Source: Peribacillus alkalitolerans
GTDB taxonomy: Bacteria > Bacillota > Bacilli > Bacillales > DSM-1321
Assembly: GCF_010882125.1 (NCBI RefSeq)
Contig: NZ_JAAGVZ010000004.1
Span: 205,383-269,382, forward strand
Direction of reading: 5' to 3'
Length of the DNA stretch: 64,000 nucleotides
Shown: positions 39,445 to 51,922 of the stretch, one piece after another
How the letters are laid out: each line of letters starts with the position of its first letter
How positions within the stretch are numbered: the first letter of the stretch is position 1
Notes under the pieces: generated by a model
What the model saw: the letters and a program-made list of their open reading frames with translations, nothing else
Told to the model about the DNA's origin: nothing
Database searches by the model: none
Program-made: the position numbers and the translations under genes

Positions 39445-41190
39445 TTAACGCATTATCGATGGAAAGAGTACTGTCTTATTCATGACATCATACATTCCCC
39501 TTGGAGTAATTCGGATGTAAGGTAAGTGAGTTGAGGAAAAGAATAATAAAGTGTAGATTGGGTCGCTGAAGCGGTACCCTCTATCCTTTAAAATCTGCTT
39601 TAACTCCTTTTCTTGCTTAATCAGAATTTCCATTGGTTCGCATGACATTAGCCCTTTTAATGTCAAAGGAAGCTCATGGATCACGAGTCCATTTTCAGCG
39701 GTCACGATTCCTCCACCAAGCTCCTTTAAGCGTTTGAATGCAACAATCATATCTTCTTTACGTTTACCGATTAACACAATATCTCCTGTGTTGGAATAGG
39801 AGCTGGCAAACCCGCAGAGACGATTGGCAAATCCTTTTAATACCGTATTTATTTGCCATTTCCCATTGCGGTCGATCAACATGAAGAAGCATTCGTCATG
39901 TTCAAAGGATAACTCGTCATCCGAAACATCCCTAAGGACTGAATAAGGTTTTGTTATAACATCATTGACCATTTTAATTCCAAAAGGCATCGAGAATTGA
40001 AGGTCATCCATATGCAAATCCCATTCAATGTTCATCTGTTCAAATCCATGATCGGCCCAATCAAAGGTATCAAAAGCGCCATTACTAGCCTGTCTGTCCC
40101 TTTTCACCCATTTACCTTTTGCCATAACAGCTACTGGAGTTGGGTTATCAATTTCAGTTAAGAAATTAATGTTTGCGACTCGTCCTGTTGCGATGTTTCC
40201 ATGTAAATATTCTATATTGTAGTATCGAGCAATATTAATGGAAGCCATATTATAGGCATCTATAGGAGAAATGCCCCCATCCATACAAATCTTAATTAAT
40301 TGATCCGTCATACCGTTTTCATAAAATGAAGGTGGAGAACCGTCTGTATTTAAAAATAATTTTTCAAAATAATCGACACCAAGTTCCTTTAATTCCGTTA
40401 CTAGCTTTGGCAAATCTGGCCTAATAGAAGAATGTCGCAAAGAAACGGTATATCCCTGTACTAGTCGTGTGTAAGCCTCCTCACCCGTCATCGCTTCATG
40501 ATCACAGTCCGCACCGAACAACATCATTTTTGCTAGTGTTTTTTCTGAAGCTCCTGGAAAATGGCCTTCGATTTGCTTTCGCATTCTTTTGGCTTCTTGT
40601 ATCCAATGCAGCAACATATCGTCTCCAGCGAGCAAACGAGGCCATCCTGTCAGTTCCCCGCCTTGCAAAATGGCGTCATGTTCAAGCCATGCTTTGACAT
40701 TTCCATGAGAAAAAAGTGTTTCTTCATTTAGTAGCTCCGTTTGAGCATCAAAGCGACACCACCAATACATCGTTGATGGTAAATTTCTAAGCTCCTTCAA
40801 TAAAGAAAACGCTTTCTTTTTTTCTAATTGTAAAAAAATCATCATGTTGTCATTGATGAGAGTCGTCGTACCGTATTGAGATGCATACTGCGAAAATGTA
40901 TGGGGATTATATAATTGAAATGGATGAGCATGTGGCTCAATATAACCTGGTACTAAATAGTAGTCACTACAATCAACAACTTCACATCCATCAAGTAAAA
41001 GAGGTTCCATTTCTCCAACATAAACAATTCGATCGTCATAAATCCAAATGTTAGCTTTTAACCATTTTCTCACGACTTGATTCAAATAAGTAGCATTTTT
41101 AAGTAAAACATGCGGAGCCTTTTCACCATCTAACACGGCGACATGCTCACGCAAATGTTTGTTTTTCCATCTATAGCGCTGTTCAAGCAT
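39445..41190 (-). CDS. adeC: Adenine deaminase-like amidohydrolase (YerA)
   Basis: 581 residues from ATG 41190, which has GGGAGG seven bases upstream; the frame continues 45 codons further but without a ribosome site. An amidohydrolase-fold enzyme related to adenine deaminase, which converts adenine to hypoxanthine. The metal-binding PGYIEPHAHPFQL replaces the usual DTHVH, and GHFPGASEKTLAK and ADCDHEAMTGEEA are typical of the AdeC group. Placement next to the purine operon supports a salvage role. The B. subtilis YerA subgroup diverges from the characterised AdeC enzyme, so the exact substrate should be treated as unproven. Confidence 0.75.
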   Translation of the reverse strand: MLEQRYRWKNKHLREHVAVLDGEKAPHVLLKNATYLNQVVRKWLKANIWIYDDRIVYVGEMEPLLLDGCEVVDCSDYYLVPGYIEPHAHPFQLYNPHTFSQYASQYGTTTLINDNMMIFLQLEKKKAFSLLKELRNLPSTMYWWCRFDAQTELLNEETLFSHGNVKAWLEHDAILQGGELTGWPRLLAGDDMLLHWIQEAKRMRKQIEGHFPGASEKTLAKMMLFGADCDHEAMTGEEAYTRLVQGYTVSLRHSSIRPDLPKLVTELKELGVDYFEKLFLNTDGSPPSFYENGMTDQLIKICMDGGISPIDAYNMASINIARYYNIEYLHGNIATGRVANINFLTEIDNPTPVAVMAKGKWVKRDRQASNGAFDTFDWADHGFEQMNIEWDLHMDDLQFSMPFGIKMVNDVITKPYSVLRDVSDDELSFEHDECFFMLIDRNGKWQINTVLKGFANRLCGFASSYSNTGDIVLIGKRKEDMIVAFKRLKELGGGIVTAENGLVIHELPLTLKGLMSCEPMEILIKQEKELKQILKDRGYRFSDPIYTLLFFSSTHLPYIRITPRGMYDVMNKTVLFPSIMR

Positions 41191-41325
41191 GAACATACCT
41201 CCCTTTGCCTTAATAGTGGAATTTTCCATAAAAGATTGTTTTTTTAATACTAGCATATTTTCCAATTTAGCACAGTAAAGTTTTAAATTTTGTATGTTAA
41301 TACTTTGTGAAGGAGTCGATTCCAC

Positions 41326-41616
41326 ATGAACGTAAAATCCAATATTGGAATTATCAATGCATTAATACGAATTACTGTTGGATTTACCTTATTATCCTTG
41401 GTTACAGCCAAAATGGTAAAGAGACCATATAAGGAGTCCTATATCCTTATAGCTATGATGGCTGCCATGAAAATAGCTGAAGGAATCCTCCGTTACTGTC
41501 CATTAACGCAACTTTACGAAAATCGAGACCATGCAGAAGACAAAAATTTAGAAAAGAAGATGAATTCGATTGAAGAGGAATTAACTAAGGCAGCTTCTGC
41601 AATAAATCCTTCTTGA
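41326..41616 (+). CDS. DUF2892 small membrane protein
   Basis: 96 residues. Two membrane helices, about 8-28 and 38-58, with the DUF2892 signature NALIRITVGFTLL and ILRYCPLTQLY near the second. The tail is charged and helical. In E. coli YgaP this domain is fused to a rhodanese; here it stands alone. Function unknown. GAAGGAG lies ten bases before ATG. It is divergent from adeC, so the 135 bp between them must hold both promoters. Confidence 0.75.
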   Translation: MNVKSNIGIINALIRITVGFTLLSLVTAKMVKRPYKESYILIAMMAAMKIAEGILRYCPLTQLYENRDHAEDKNLEKKMNSIEEELTKAASAINPS

Positions 41617-41631
41617 GCCGGACATAGAAAT

Positions 41632-41664
41632 AGGACTGAGCATTCTAATATCTCAGTCCTGTTT
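41632..41664 (+). terminator. Terminator of the DUF2892 gene
   Basis: AGGACTGAG / CTCAGTCCT, 9 bp, with an 11-base loop and GTTTCAT. The T-run is short, so readthrough into the small gene behind it is possible. Confidence 0.7.
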
Positions 41665-41689
41665 CATATAATAATAAGGAGTGAATTCT

Positions 41690-41803
41690 ATGTTCTTTGA
41701 ATATGTTTCAGATGTATCCTTTGTGGTAATTGCATTGATAGGTTCATTAATCGCTTTAGGATTTGTCTTCGTGAGAAAGTCACGTAGAAAAAGTATCCGC
41801 TAA
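41690..41803 (+). CDS. 37-residue single-helix membrane protein
   Basis: ATG 41690 to TAA 41803. AAGGAG lies seven to ten bases upstream. The product starts MFFEYVSDVSFVVIALIG and ends in a positively charged RKSRRKSIR tail; residues 9-28 form one hydrophobic helix, so the tail should face the cytosol. The composition and charge pattern are those of a real small membrane protein. It is convergent with purD, 24 bp away. I do not recognise a family. Confidence 0.6.
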   Translation: MFFEYVSDVSFVVIALIGSLIALGFVFVRKSRRKSIR

Positions 41804-41826
41804 ACGTAAGCTATACTATTCTTACT

Positions 41827-43107
<1,281 letters not shown>

Positions 43108-43117
43108 TCATATTTAG

Positions 43118-43139
43118 GGAATGGGTCTGACCCCATTCC
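43118..43139. repeat. Intercistronic palindrome between purH and purD
   Basis: GGAATGGG (43118-43125) and CCCATTCC (43132-43139) flank TCTGAC, giving a GGGTCTGACCC-centred palindrome. It sits between two genes of one operon, so it may stabilise or process the mRNA. Palindromes with this centre recur between genes in many genomes. Confidence 0.6.
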
Positions 43140-43210
43140 TTTATTTAATTCTCTTGTAGGAGTTAGGTTTTTACCTTTAATTCAGTTTGTGGAAGAGGAT
43201 CTGAATCCAA

Positions 43211-44746
43211 TTAGTGCTTGAAGTGGCGTATGCCTGTGAAGACCATAGTAATACCGTGTTCATCGGCTTTTTTGATGGAGTCTTCATCACGTACCGATCC
43301 GCCTGGCTGAATGATTGCAGTGATGCCAGCTTTAGCTGCTGCTTCGACAGTATCATCCATTGGGAAGAATGCATCTGAAGCCATTGCAGCACCCGTCGCC
43401 TTTTCGCCTGCTTGATCAAGTGCAATGCGCGCTGCCCCAACTCGGTTCATCTGTCCAGCACCTACGCCTAATGTCATGTTCTCATCAGTTACTACAATGG
43501 CATTGGACTTCACATGTTTGACAACTTTCCACCCTAGCTTCATTGCAGCCCATTCCTGTTCTGTCGGCTGACGTTTTGTCGGAACCGTTACATTTGCATC
43601 CTCTAAAGAAAACCCGTCCATATCCTGAACTAATAGGCCGCCCTCAATGCTTGTCAGTTTTTTCTCCACCTTTTGAATACCATCAAAAGATACCGTTAAT
43701 AAACGGATGTTTTTCTTACCAGTTAAAATTTGAATGGCTTCCTCAGAAAACGATGGAGCAATCACGATTTCAAGGAAAATCTCATGCAGTTTCTCCGCTG
43801 TTTTACCATCCACTTCACGATTCAATGCTACTATCCCACCGAAAATCGATGTAGGATCTGCTTCATAAGCTTTTTGGAACGCCTCTCCAATTGTCTCGCC
43901 AGTTCCTACTCCACATGGATTCATATGCTTTACTGCAACCGCTGCTGGCTGATCAAATTCTTTTACAATTTGAAGAGCTGCATCAGCATCATTAATATTA
44001 TTATAGGAAAGCTCTTTTCCATGAAGCTGCTCTGCTTGGGCTACAGAGAATAATGATCCGAGTGGCTTTTTATAGAAAGCTGCTTTCTGATGAGGGTTTT
44101 CTCCATATCGAAGTGATTGCTTCAATTCATAGGTTACTGTCATGCTCTCAGGGTTCTCTTCCCCAGAAAGTTGTGTCATATACTCCGCTATTACAGCGTC
44201 ATAAGAGGCTGTATGACGAAATACCTTTGCTGCAAGTCTTCTTCTTGTTTCTTTCGTCGTCTCTCCATCTGCTTTAAGCTCAGAAAGTACGATTTCATAG
44301 TCTGCAGGATCGACTACAACTGTAATATATTCATGATTCTTTGCAGATGAACGCAGCATTGTTGGGCCACCAATATCGATGTTCTCAATCGCATCTTCAA
44401 CCGTCACATCAGGCTTTTCAATCGTCTTTTGAAATGGATATAAGTTCACGCATACTACATCGATAGGCTGAATATTATGTTCGTTCAATTGAACCTGATG
44501 AGAATCGTCATCACGTCTTGCTAACAATGCACCATGTACATTCGGATGCAAAGTTTTTACCCTGCCGTCTAATATCTCTGGAAATCCTGTAACATCGCTA
44601 ATTCCAATCACTTCTAATCCTGCTTCTTGAAGTGCTTTTTTCGTACCACCTGTGGATATAATGTCAAAACCAGCCTCTTTAAGTCCTTTTGCGAATTCGA
44701 CAATACCGGTTTTATCTGAAACGCTGATGAGCGCACGTTTTGCCAT
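43211..44746 (-). CDS. purH: Bifunctional AICAR transformylase / IMP cyclohydrolase PurH
   Basis: 511 residues. Last two steps to IMP. The N-terminal 200 residues are the cyclohydrolase ([35 protein letters not shown]). The C-terminal AICAR transformylase has [19 protein letters not shown] and SDAFFPMDD, with the Lys-His pair of the active site in VKHMNPCG. It follows purN by 11 bp. Confidence 0.98.
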   Translation of the reverse strand: MAKRALISVSDKTGIVEFAKGLKEAGFDIISTGGTKKALQEAGLEVIGISDVTGFPEILDGRVKTLHPNVHGALLARRDDDSHQVQLNEHNIQPIDVVCVNLYPFQKTIEKPDVTVEDAIENIDIGGPTMLRSSAKNHEYITVVVDPADYEIVLSELKADGETTKETRRRLAAKVFRHTASYDAVIAEYMTQLSGEENPESMTVTYELKQSLRYGENPHQKAAFYKKPLGSLFSVAQAEQLHGKELSYNNINDADAALQIVKEFDQPAAVAVKHMNPCGVGTGETIGEAFQKAYEADPTSIFGGIVALNREVDGKTAEKLHEIFLEIVIAPSFSEEAIQILTGKKNIRLLTVSFDGIQKVEKKLTSIEGGLLVQDMDGFSLEDANVTVPTKRQPTEQEWAAMKLGWKVVKHVKSNAIVVTDENMTLGVGAGQMNRVGAARIALDQAGEKATGAAMASDAFFPMDDTVEAAAKAGITAIIQPGGSVRDEDSIKKADEHGITMVFTGIRHFKH

Positions 44747-44757
44747 AATAGTTCCCC

Positions 44758-45342
44758 CTAGTAGTTAGTTATCTTTAAACTTTCAAATAGTTCTTGTAAC
44801 ACATTTGGATAAAGCTTATGTTCAGTTTCTTGAATACGAGCCTGAAGACTAACACGGTCATCACCTTTTAATACACTAACAGCACTTTGGGCTATGATTG
44901 GCCCTGTGTCCATTCCTTCATCCACATAATGAACAGTCACGCCAGTAACTTTCACTCCAGCTTCGAATGCTTGGCCGATTGCGTCTTTTCCAGGAAAAGC
45001 AGGCAATAGGGATGGATGAATGTTCACGATTCGACTTTGGAAAGTATTTAAAAGGACAGACCCTAGTAATCTCATATAACCAGCAAGCACTATGAATTCA
45101 ACCTGATGCTCATTTAGAGCCTTAAGAATGACTTCTTCATATGCGGTTTTAGTCTCATATTCCTTTGGATCAAAAACGAGAACCGGAATACCCTCGCGAT
45201 ATGCTCTATCAATGACAAGGGCATTCCGTTTATCGCAAACAAGCAAACTAACCTCTGCATGTAATGATCCACTACGAGTTGCGTCTACTATACTTTTAAA
45301 ATTGCTTCCGCTCCCGGAGGCAAAAATTGCAATCTTTATCAT
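44758..45342 (-). CDS. purN: Phosphoribosylglycinamide formyltransferase PurN
   Basis: 194 residues. Transfers a formyl group from 10-formyl-THF to [14 protein letters not shown] binds the phosphate; the catalytic Asn-His-Asp is represented by [14 protein letters not shown] and [20 protein letters not shown] before ATG; follows purM by 37 bp. Confidence 0.98.
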   Translation of the reverse strand: MIKIAIFASGSGSNFKSIVDATRSGSLHAEVSLLVCDKRNALVIDRAYREGIPVLVFDPKEYETKTAYEEVILKALNEHQVEFIVLAGYMRLLGSVLLNTFQSRIVNIHPSLLPAFPGKDAIGQAFEAGVKVTGVTVHYVDEGMDTGPIIAQSAVSVLKGDDRVSLQARIQETEHKLYPNVLQELFESLKITNY

Positions 45343-45379
45343 GGGGTACCTCCACCAAGGAGTTCTATTTAAACAATGA

Positions 45380-46408
45380 TTATTTCACAAACGATACGCC
45401 GCTACCTTCAACTGTTTTACCAATGATATATGCCTTTTCACCTGAATTTTCAAGGTGATCCAACACAGCTTTTGCATCTTCACTATTAACTGCAAGGACC
45501 ATACCAATACCCATGTTGAAGATATTGTACATTTCATTTGAGACTAAGTTTCCTTTTTCTTGTAACAGCTTGAAAATAGGTTTGATATCCCAAGATCCTT
45601 CAATAATTTCAGCACCAATTCCCTCTGGTAACATACGAGGAACGTTCTCAATAAAGCCTCCACCAGTAATATGAGACATACCTTTGACAGTATAGTTTTT
45701 CATGGCAGACAATAGAGGCTTCACATAAATTCTTGTAGGTCGAAGCAATTCTTCTCCTAGCACACAACCGAGGCTGTCGACATGCTCATAAAGGCTCATG
45801 CCCGATTGCTGTAATAGAACCTTCCGAACAAGAGAATATCCATTACTATGGATTCCATTTGAAGCTAGACCAATTAGTACATCTCCTGCTTTAATATTCT
45901 CTCCTGTTACGAGCTTGGACTTTTCACAAGCACCAACCGCAAATCCTGCCAAATCATATTCGTCTTCCTCATACATACCTGGCATCTCGGCAGTCTCTCC
46001 ACCAATCAGAGCCGCACCAGCTTGTTGACAACCTTCTGCTACACCTTTTACAATCATTTCGATCCGCTCAGGTTGTGCCTTCCCACAAGCGATGTAATCC
46101 AAGAAATACAATGGTTCAGCACCTTGGACGACAATGTCATTCACACACATAGCCACACAATCGATACCGATCGTTTCATGCTGATCCATTAAAAAGGCAA
46201 GCATAAGCTTTGTCCCTACTCCATCCGTTCCTGAAACAAGGACTGGCTCTTTTAATCCCAGAGTAGATAAATCAAACATCCCACCGAACCCACCTAAACC
46301 GCTCAGTACACCAGGACGCATCGTTTTATTAACATGTTTCTTCATTCTGGAGACAGCTTCATAACCTGCTTCAATGTCGACCCCAGCTTGCTTATATGCG
46401 TTAGCCAT
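45380..46408 (-). CDS. purM: Phosphoribosylformylglycinamidine cyclo-ligase PurM
   Basis: 342 residues from ATG 46408 (SD AGGAGG eight bases upstream; a TTG at 46411 is less well placed). Closes the imidazole ring to make AIR with [29 protein letters not shown] and [15 protein letters not shown] are standard AIRS-family motifs. It is separated from purF by 161 bp, the widest gap in the operon. That gap includes a GGGG-CCCC stem with a T5 run (46473-46488, followed by T's towards purM), which could act as a weak internal attenuator. Confidence 0.97.
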   Translation of the reverse strand: MANAYKQAGVDIEAGYEAVSRMKKHVNKTMRPGVLSGLGGFGGMFDLSTLGLKEPVLVSGTDGVGTKLMLAFLMDQHETIGIDCVAMCVNDIVVQGAEPLYFLDYIACGKAQPERIEMIVKGVAEGCQQAGAALIGGETAEMPGMYEEDEYDLAGFAVGACEKSKLVTGENIKAGDVLIGLASNGIHSNGYSLVRKVLLQQSGMSLYEHVDSLGCVLGEELLRPTRIYVKPLLSAMKNYTVKGMSHITGGGFIENVPRMLPEGIGAEIIEGSWDIKPIFKLLQEKGNLVSNEMYNIFNMGIGMVLAVNSEDAKAVLDHLENSGEKAYIIGKTVEGSGVSFVK

Positions 46409-46569
46409 CAAGAATTCCTCCTGTGATCTTCGTAAATATTGAAATTACCGTACGAATTTACTTCATTAAAAAGGGGTACCCTTCCCCCAATCACACGTCC
46501 CATATAGAATCATTTCTGATTATTCCTATATATCCTGGCAAACGTACGGTTGGCTTCGGGTAACCCACA

Positions 46570-47982
46570 TTAACATTTTTGAAAAGGCTGCAATGCACTT
46601 TCATAGATTTCTGTTGGATATTTACCAGTAAAGCAAGCTAGGCACTGTCCACGAGTTTCATCATCAAAAGGGCGCCCGATTGCATCGACCATTCCCTCGA
46701 CACTTAAGAATGTTAGGGAGTCCGCCCCAATCAATTCTCTGATTTCTTCTACAGAAAGTTTTGATGCAATTAATTCTTCACTTGTAGACGTATCGATTCC
46801 ATAGAAACATGGATTTTTGATAGGAGGGGAGCTAATCACCACATGGACTTCCTTCGCTCCAGCTTCCTTTAACATCTTGACGATACGTTTGCTTGTCGTT
46901 CCTCTTACAATCGAATCATCCACCATGACGACGCGTTTTCCTTCAACCACTCCACGGACTGGTGAAAGCTTCATCTTCACACCTTGTTCACGTAAAGATT
47001 GAGAGGGTTGGATAAACGTACGGCCAACATAGCGATTTTTGATTAATCCCATTTCATATGGAATACCAGAAGCTTCCGCATATCCGATAGCAACCGAAAT
47101 ACTAGAATCAGGAACACCGGTTACAACGTCAGCATCAATAAGCTTTTCCATCGCAAGGCGTTTCCCTAGGTTCTTACGGGCTGTATGAACGTTGATCCCA
47201 TCGACATTGCTATCAGGTCGAGAAAAATAAACATATTCCATCGTACACATAGAACGAGTATTTGAATGAGCAAATCTCTCTGATTTAACTCCTTCATCTG
47301 AAATAATAAGAAGCTCTCCCGGTTCTACATCACGAATGAATTTTGCTCCGACAATATCAAGAGCACATGTTTCAGACGCGACTACATAACCATCACCTAA
47401 TTGACCAAGGGATAACGGACGTAAGCCATTTGGATCTAAAGCAACCAACATTTCGGACTCCGTCATGATAAGGAATGCATAGGCTCCTTTAAGCATGCTC
47501 AACGCATTTTTCACTCTTTCCTTCAAATCGCTGAAGCCTCCACGACGGATTAAGTGAGCAAGAACTTCTGTGTCTGAAGTGGTTTGAAAAATACTTCCTT
47601 GCGCTTCTAGCTGTGCTTTTAGTTGAGTGGCATTTACTATATTTCCGTTATGTGCCAATGCCATACTTCCAGTTTGGAAGTTGAACAGAAGGGGCTGGAC
47701 GTTTTCATATCCGCCGCCTCCTGCAGTTGCATATCGTACGTGTCCAATTGCCGACTTTCCTGAAAGGTCCTTCATCTTATCAGATGTGAATACCTCAGTC
47801 ACAAGACCCTCGCCTTTGACACCACGAAGCTCTTCACCACTTGTCAGGACCATTCCTGCTCCTTCTTGGCCCCTATGTTGAAGGCTATGAAGACCGTAAT
47901 ACGTAATTTGGGCTGCGTCTGGGTGACCCCACACACCAAAAACACCACATTCTTCGTTTAGGCCTTTTATTTCAGCAAGCAT
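46570..47982 (-). CDS. purF: Amidophosphoribosyltransferase PurF
   Basis: 470 residues from ATG 47982, which has AGGAG seven bases upstream; a longer TTG start would add six residues without an SD. First committed step: PRPP plus glutamine to phosphoribosylamine. The first 11 residues are a propeptide whose removal exposes catalytic Cys12 ([10 protein letters not shown]), as in B. subtilis PurF. The PRPP loop is [14 protein letters not shown], and later Cys residues (PCFYGID, CLACF) bind the oxygen-sensing 4Fe-4S cluster. Its start overlaps the purL end by 16 bp. Confidence 0.97.
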   Translation of the reverse strand: MLAEIKGLNEECGVFGVWGHPDAAQITYYGLHSLQHRGQEGAGMVLTSGEELRGVKGEGLVTEVFTSDKMKDLSGKSAIGHVRYATAGGGGYENVQPLLFNFQTGSMALAHNGNIVNATQLKAQLEAQGSIFQTTSDTEVLAHLIRRGGFSDLKERVKNALSMLKGAYAFLIMTESEMLVALDPNGLRPLSLGQLGDGYVVASETCALDIVGAKFIRDVEPGELLIISDEGVKSERFAHSNTRSMCTMEYVYFSRPDSNVDGINVHTARKNLGKRLAMEKLIDADVVTGVPDSSISVAIGYAEASGIPYEMGLIKNRYVGRTFIQPSQSLREQGVKMKLSPVRGVVEGKRVVMVDDSIVRGTTSKRIVKMLKEAGAKEVHVVISSPPIKNPCFYGIDTSTSEELIASKLSVEEIRELIGADSLTFLSVEGMVDAIGRPFDDETRGQCLACFTGKYPTEIYESALQPFQKC

Positions 47983-50189
47983 GGGATAGCTCCTCTCCAA
48001 GCAGTCTCTAATTCTACCACGCTAGTATCAATTAATACTTTCCCATCAGTGTTCTCAATGTGAAGGATTGGTGAGTTCGTTACTTCTCCTAAGAAAATTG
48101 CATCCTCAACGGCTTCTTCAAATGCTTGTTTATTTTCATTTTTGATAGATATTAAGAATCTTGATTGCGTTTCGCTAAATAGTGCAGAAACTTCATTGCC
48201 TGAAAGAACTACACTTGCTCCAAGTCCTTTTCCTTTAAATAAAGATTCTGCTATTGCAACCGATAATCCGCCTTCAGCAACATCATGTGCTGATGCTACC
48301 AAACCATTTTGAATGGCTTGTAAAATTTGTGACTGGCGTTTTGCTTCCACTTCAAGATCAAGGTGTGGAGCCTTGCCAAAAATAGTACCTTCAGTCATTT
48401 TTTGAAGCTCACTACCTCCGAAGTCAGTTCCAGCTTCTCCGATGACATAGACTAAATCCCCTGCTTCTTTAAAGCTTTGAGTCGTAATATGGTTAACATC
48501 ATGGATTAGACCTACCATTCCCACTACAGGTGTTGGGTAGACCGCTACACCATTAGTTTCATTGTAAAGCGATACGTTTCCACCGATTACAGGTGTTCCT
48601 AATGTACGGCAAGCATCGCTCATTCCGTCCGTTGCCTTTTCTATCTGCCAGAAGATCTCTGGTTTTTCAGGATTTCCGAAGTTTAAGCAGTCTGTAATTG
48701 CCAATGGCTCTGCACCAGAACAAATCACGTTACGAGCTGCTTCCGCCACCGCGATTTTTCCACCTGTTTCAGGATCTAAATATAAGTAGCGTGAATTACA
48801 ATCAGTAGTCATCGCTAAAGCTTTATTCGTTTCTCTGATACGAACTACTGCTGCGTCAGATCCAGGTGCAACGACTGTACTAGTACGTACCATGTAATCG
48901 TACTGGTCATATACCCATTCCTTGCTCGCAATCGTTGGTTGAGATAAAAGACCTTTTAAAGTAGCTTCATTGTCTGTAATTTCTGGAACATATTGCTCCA
49001 TTGCTTGGAAGTCACGGTAATACTGTGGCTCTGCTGAAGGTTTATGATACACAGGTGCATCCTCCGCCAAAGCATCTACCGGTAAATCTGCAACTACTTC
49101 ACCGTTATGAAGTAAACGTAGCTTTTTATCATCCGTTACTCTACCGATCGATACGGCTTCTAAGTCATATTTTGAGAAAAGGTCAACGATTTCTTGCTCG
49201 CGTCCTTTTGTAACAACAATCAGCATGCGCTCCTGCGATTCAGAAAGCATCATTTCATAAGCTGTCATGCCCGTTTCACGTTGGGGCACTAAATCTAAGT
49301 TCATTTCGATCCCTGATCCAGCTTTACTTGCCATTTCTGCTGAGGAGCTTGTTAAACCAGCAGCACCCATGTCTTGGATTCCTACAAGGGCATCAGACTG
49401 AATCAATTCCAAGCAAGCTTCCAAAAGTAACTTTTCCATGAATGGATCGCCGACTTGTACAGCAGGGCGTTTTTCATCCGAAGCATCTGTCAATTCTTCA
49501 GAAGCGAAAGTTGCACCATGGATTCCATCGCGGCCTGTTTTAGCACCTACGTACATAACAGTATTTCCGACACCATGTGCTTGACCCTTTTTAATGTCCT
49601 CATGGTTGATCAATCCAACACACATTGCATTGACAAGTGGATTACCAGAGTAAGGAGCATCGAATTGAACTTCTCCACCAACAGTAGGAATCCCAATACA
49701 GTTTCCATATCCAGCGATACCAGCTACAACTTCCTTAAATAAATATTTCACACGCTCATCGTCAAGCTCACCAAATCGAAGGGAGTTCAAAAGAGCAATA
49801 GGGCGAGCACCCATGGAGAATACGTCACGGATGATTCCACCTACCCCAGTCGCTGCTCCTTGATACGGTTCAATGGCTGATGGGTGGTTATGGGATTCAA
49901 TCTTGAACACAACCGCTTGATTGTCACCGATATCGACAATACCAGCACCTTCTCCTGGTCCTTGAAGAACCTTTTCACCTGTTACTGGGAACTTGCGAAG
50001 GACTGGCTTAGAATTTTTATAAGAGCAATGCTCAGACCACATAACAGAGAACAAGCCTGTTTCTGTGTAGTTAGGAGTACGACCTAAAATTTTCTCTACC
50101 ATCGCGAACTCTTCATCGGATAGTCCCATTTCTGCGTAAATTCTATCTGTTTTAATCATTTCCGGACTTGGCTCAAGCATTAACGACAT
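47967..50189 (-). CDS. purL: Phosphoribosylformylglycinamidine synthase subunit PurL (small type)
   Basis: 740 residues, the Bacillus-type PurL that works with separate PurQ and PurS. Catalyses FGAR to FGAM with [16 protein letters not shown] at the start, [25 protein letters not shown] for substrate and ATP binding, and GNVSLYNET in the second half are the AIRS-type motifs. SD GGAGGG. Overlaps purQ by 17 bp. Confidence 0.98.
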   Translation of the reverse strand: MSLMLEPSPEMIKTDRIYAEMGLSDEEFAMVEKILGRTPNYTETGLFSVMWSEHCSYKNSKPVLRKFPVTGEKVLQGPGEGAGIVDIGDNQAVVFKIESHNHPSAIEPYQGAATGVGGIIRDVFSMGARPIALLNSLRFGELDDERVKYLFKEVVAGIAGYGNCIGIPTVGGEVQFDAPYSGNPLVNAMCVGLINHEDIKKGQAHGVGNTVMYVGAKTGRDGIHGATFASEELTDASDEKRPAVQVGDPFMEKLLLEACLELIQSDALVGIQDMGAAGLTSSSAEMASKAGSGIEMNLDLVPQRETGMTAYEMMLSESQERMLIVVTKGREQEIVDLFSKYDLEAVSIGRVTDDKKLRLLHNGEVVADLPVDALAEDAPVYHKPSAEPQYYRDFQAMEQYVPEITDNEATLKGLLSQPTIASKEWVYDQYDYMVRTSTVVAPGSDAAVVRIRETNKALAMTTDCNSRYLYLDPETGGKIAVAEAARNVICSGAEPLAITDCLNFGNPEKPEIFWQIEKATDGMSDACRTLGTPVIGGNVSLYNETNGVAVYPTPVVGMVGLIHDVNHITTQSFKEAGDLVYVIGEAGTDFGGSELQKMTEGTIFGKAPHLDLEVEAKRQSQILQAIQNGLVASAHDVAEGGLSVAIAESLFKGKGLGASVVLSGNEVSALFSETQSRFLISIKNENKQAFEEAVEDAIFLGEVTNSPILHIENTDGKVLIDTSVVELETAWRGAIPCLLK

Positions 50190-50859
50190 GTGCTTCCCTC
50201 CAATATTTCACGATCGATTGAAATAATTTAATTCCATCCTTGCTTCCTAACAATTCTTCAACAGCACGCTCTGGATGCGGCATCATTCCTAAAACATTTC
50301 CTTGCTTATTTGTAATACCAGCAATATCTACTAAACTACCATTTGGATTTTCACCATGATATGTGAAAGCAATCTGCTTGTTTGCTTTTAGTTCTTCTAA
50401 AGTCTGCTCATCGCAATAGTAATTTCCTTCTCCATGTGCGATAGGGACTGTGATCACTTCCCCCTGCTCATAGCCTGCTGTAAACATTGTTTCGTTGTTT
50501 TCAACTTTTAGTTCTACATTGCGGCACATAAATTTTAATCCTTGATTTCTTCTCATTGCTCCTGGAAGTAAACCTGCTTCTAGTAAGATTTGGAATCCGT
50601 TACATACGCCAAGTACAGGCTTACCAGCTTCTGCTGCCTTTACTACTTCCTTCATTACATTAGAAAAACGAGCGATTGCACCAGAACGAAGGTAGTCACC
50701 ATAAGAGAATCCACCAGGTAAAAGGATTCCATCATATTGATCAAGGTTACCTTCTGTATGCCAGACATAATCTACTTCTTCTCCTAAACCATCCTTGATG
50801 GCATGATACATATCTACATCACAGTTCGAGCCTGGGAAAACAATGACTGCAAATTTCAC
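50173..50859 (-). CDS. purQ: Phosphoribosylformylglycinamidine synthase glutaminase subunit PurQ
   Basis: 228 residues starting at GTG 50859. Class I glutamine amidotransferase: oxyanion strand [16 protein letters not shown], catalytic Cys in [11 protein letters not shown], and the His/Glu pair in [11 protein letters not shown]. It supplies ammonia to PurL. The start overlaps the purS stop by four bases (GTGA), indicating translational coupling; SD AGGAGG is ten bases upstream. Confidence 0.98.
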   Translation of the reverse strand: MKFAVIVFPGSNCDVDMYHAIKDGLGEEVDYVWHTEGNLDQYDGILLPGGFSYGDYLRSGAIARFSNVMKEVVKAAEAGKPVLGVCNGFQILLEAGLLPGAMRRNQGLKFMCRNVELKVENNETMFTAGYEQGEVITVPIAHGEGNYYCDEQTLEELKANKQIAFTYHGENPNGSLVDIAGITNKQGNVLGMMPHPERAVEELLGSKDGIKLFQSIVKYWREAHVVNA

Positions 50860-51110
50860 TGAGCCACGACCTCCTCGACCTCATAACGGTAATCCTCGAT
50901 AACCGTGTTAACTAATAATTTCTCACAAATTTCCTTAACTGCAGCATCAACATCTTTTACGGAATCTTCTAAAGTAAGCTCCATGTATTTTCCGATACGA
51001 ACATCTTTTACTTCCGTGAACGAAAGGCTGTGTAAAGAACCTTTCACTGCTGTTCCTTGAGGATCTAATACGCTTTCTCTTAACGTTACAAATACCTTCA
51101 CTTTATACAT
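50856..51110 (-). CDS. purS: Phosphoribosylformylglycinamidine synthase subunit PurS
   Basis: 84 residues from ATG 51110 (SD GGAGG eight bases upstream). The longer TTG frame at 51125 would use the SD itself as codons. Small scaffold joining PurL and Pur[20 protein letters not shown] and [11 protein letters not shown] are diagnostic. Overlaps the end of purC by eight bases. Confidence 0.97.
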   Translation of the reverse strand: MYKVKVFVTLRESVLDPQGTAVKGSLHSLSFTEVKDVRIGKYMELTLEDSVKDVDAAVKEICEKLLVNTVIEDYRYEVEEVVAQ

Positions 51111-51822
51111 GTAATTTGCCTCCAAGTCGAGTTAAAATTTGTTCGTAAGCTTCAGTTAAACTGCCTAGGTCTCTACGAAATACATCTTTATCAAGCTTTT
51201 CATTCGTTTCCATATCCCATAGCCTGCAAGTGTCAGGTGAGATTTCATCAGCTAATAAAATTTCGCCATCGATTGTTTTACCAAACTCAAGTTTAAAATC
51301 CACTAGCCTTACTCCGCACTCTTCGAAAAATTGAGTTAACACTGTATTGATAGCTAGAGCTTTTTCCTGTAATTGATTCTGCTCTTCTTCTGTAACAATT
51401 TCTAGTTCCTCAATATGTGCATTTGTTAAAAGTGGATCACCTAAATTATCATCCTTGTAATAAAACTCAACCATTGGCTTGTTAAGCTTCGTGCCCTCTA
51501 CCATTCCTAAACGTTTTGAAAGGCTGCCTGCTGCCAAGTTCCTTACTACTACTTCTAAAGGTATAATGTTCACTTTCTTTACCAGCTGCTCTTTTTCCGA
51601 AAGCTTTTCGATAAAGTGGGAAGGGATGCCTGCTTGCTCTAGCTTTGAAAATAGTAAACTAGTAATCTCATTATTCAGTACACCTTTTCCGTTTATGTTC
51701 GCCTTTTTCTCTCCATTAAAGGCTGTTGCTGAATCCTTGTATTCAACCCATACAACGTTTTCATCATTCGTAGTATAAATTCGTTTTGCCTTTCCTTCAT
51801 AAAGCAATTCACGCTTTTCCAT
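51103..51822 (-). CDS. purC: SAICAR synthetase PurC
   Basis: 239 residues. Joins aspartate to CAIR with ATP. LLYEGKAKRIY at the N-terminus, IPLEVVVRNLAAGSL and LVDFKLEFGK, then DEISPDTCRLWD are the family motifs. SD GGAGG seven bases before ATG. Placed between purB and purS, as in B. subtilis. Confidence 0.98.
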   Translation of the reverse strand: MEKRELLYEGKAKRIYTTNDENVVWVEYKDSATAFNGEKKANINGKGVLNNEITSLLFSKLEQAGIPSHFIEKLSEKEQLVKKVNIIPLEVVVRNLAAGSLSKRLGMVEGTKLNKPMVEFYYKDDNLGDPLLTNAHIEELEIVTEEEQNQLQEKALAINTVLTQFFEECGVRLVDFKLEFGKTIDGEILLADEISPDTCRLWDMETNEKLDKDVFRRDLGSLTEAYEQILTRLGGKLHV

Positions 51823-51922
51823 GAGGCAACCTCCAAAAATAAGAATAGTATGAAAATTATAGGTGATAAAGAGGTATTGGGATTCTTGCCCCTTATCGGA
51901 TAAGGGACAAGAATCTGCTATT

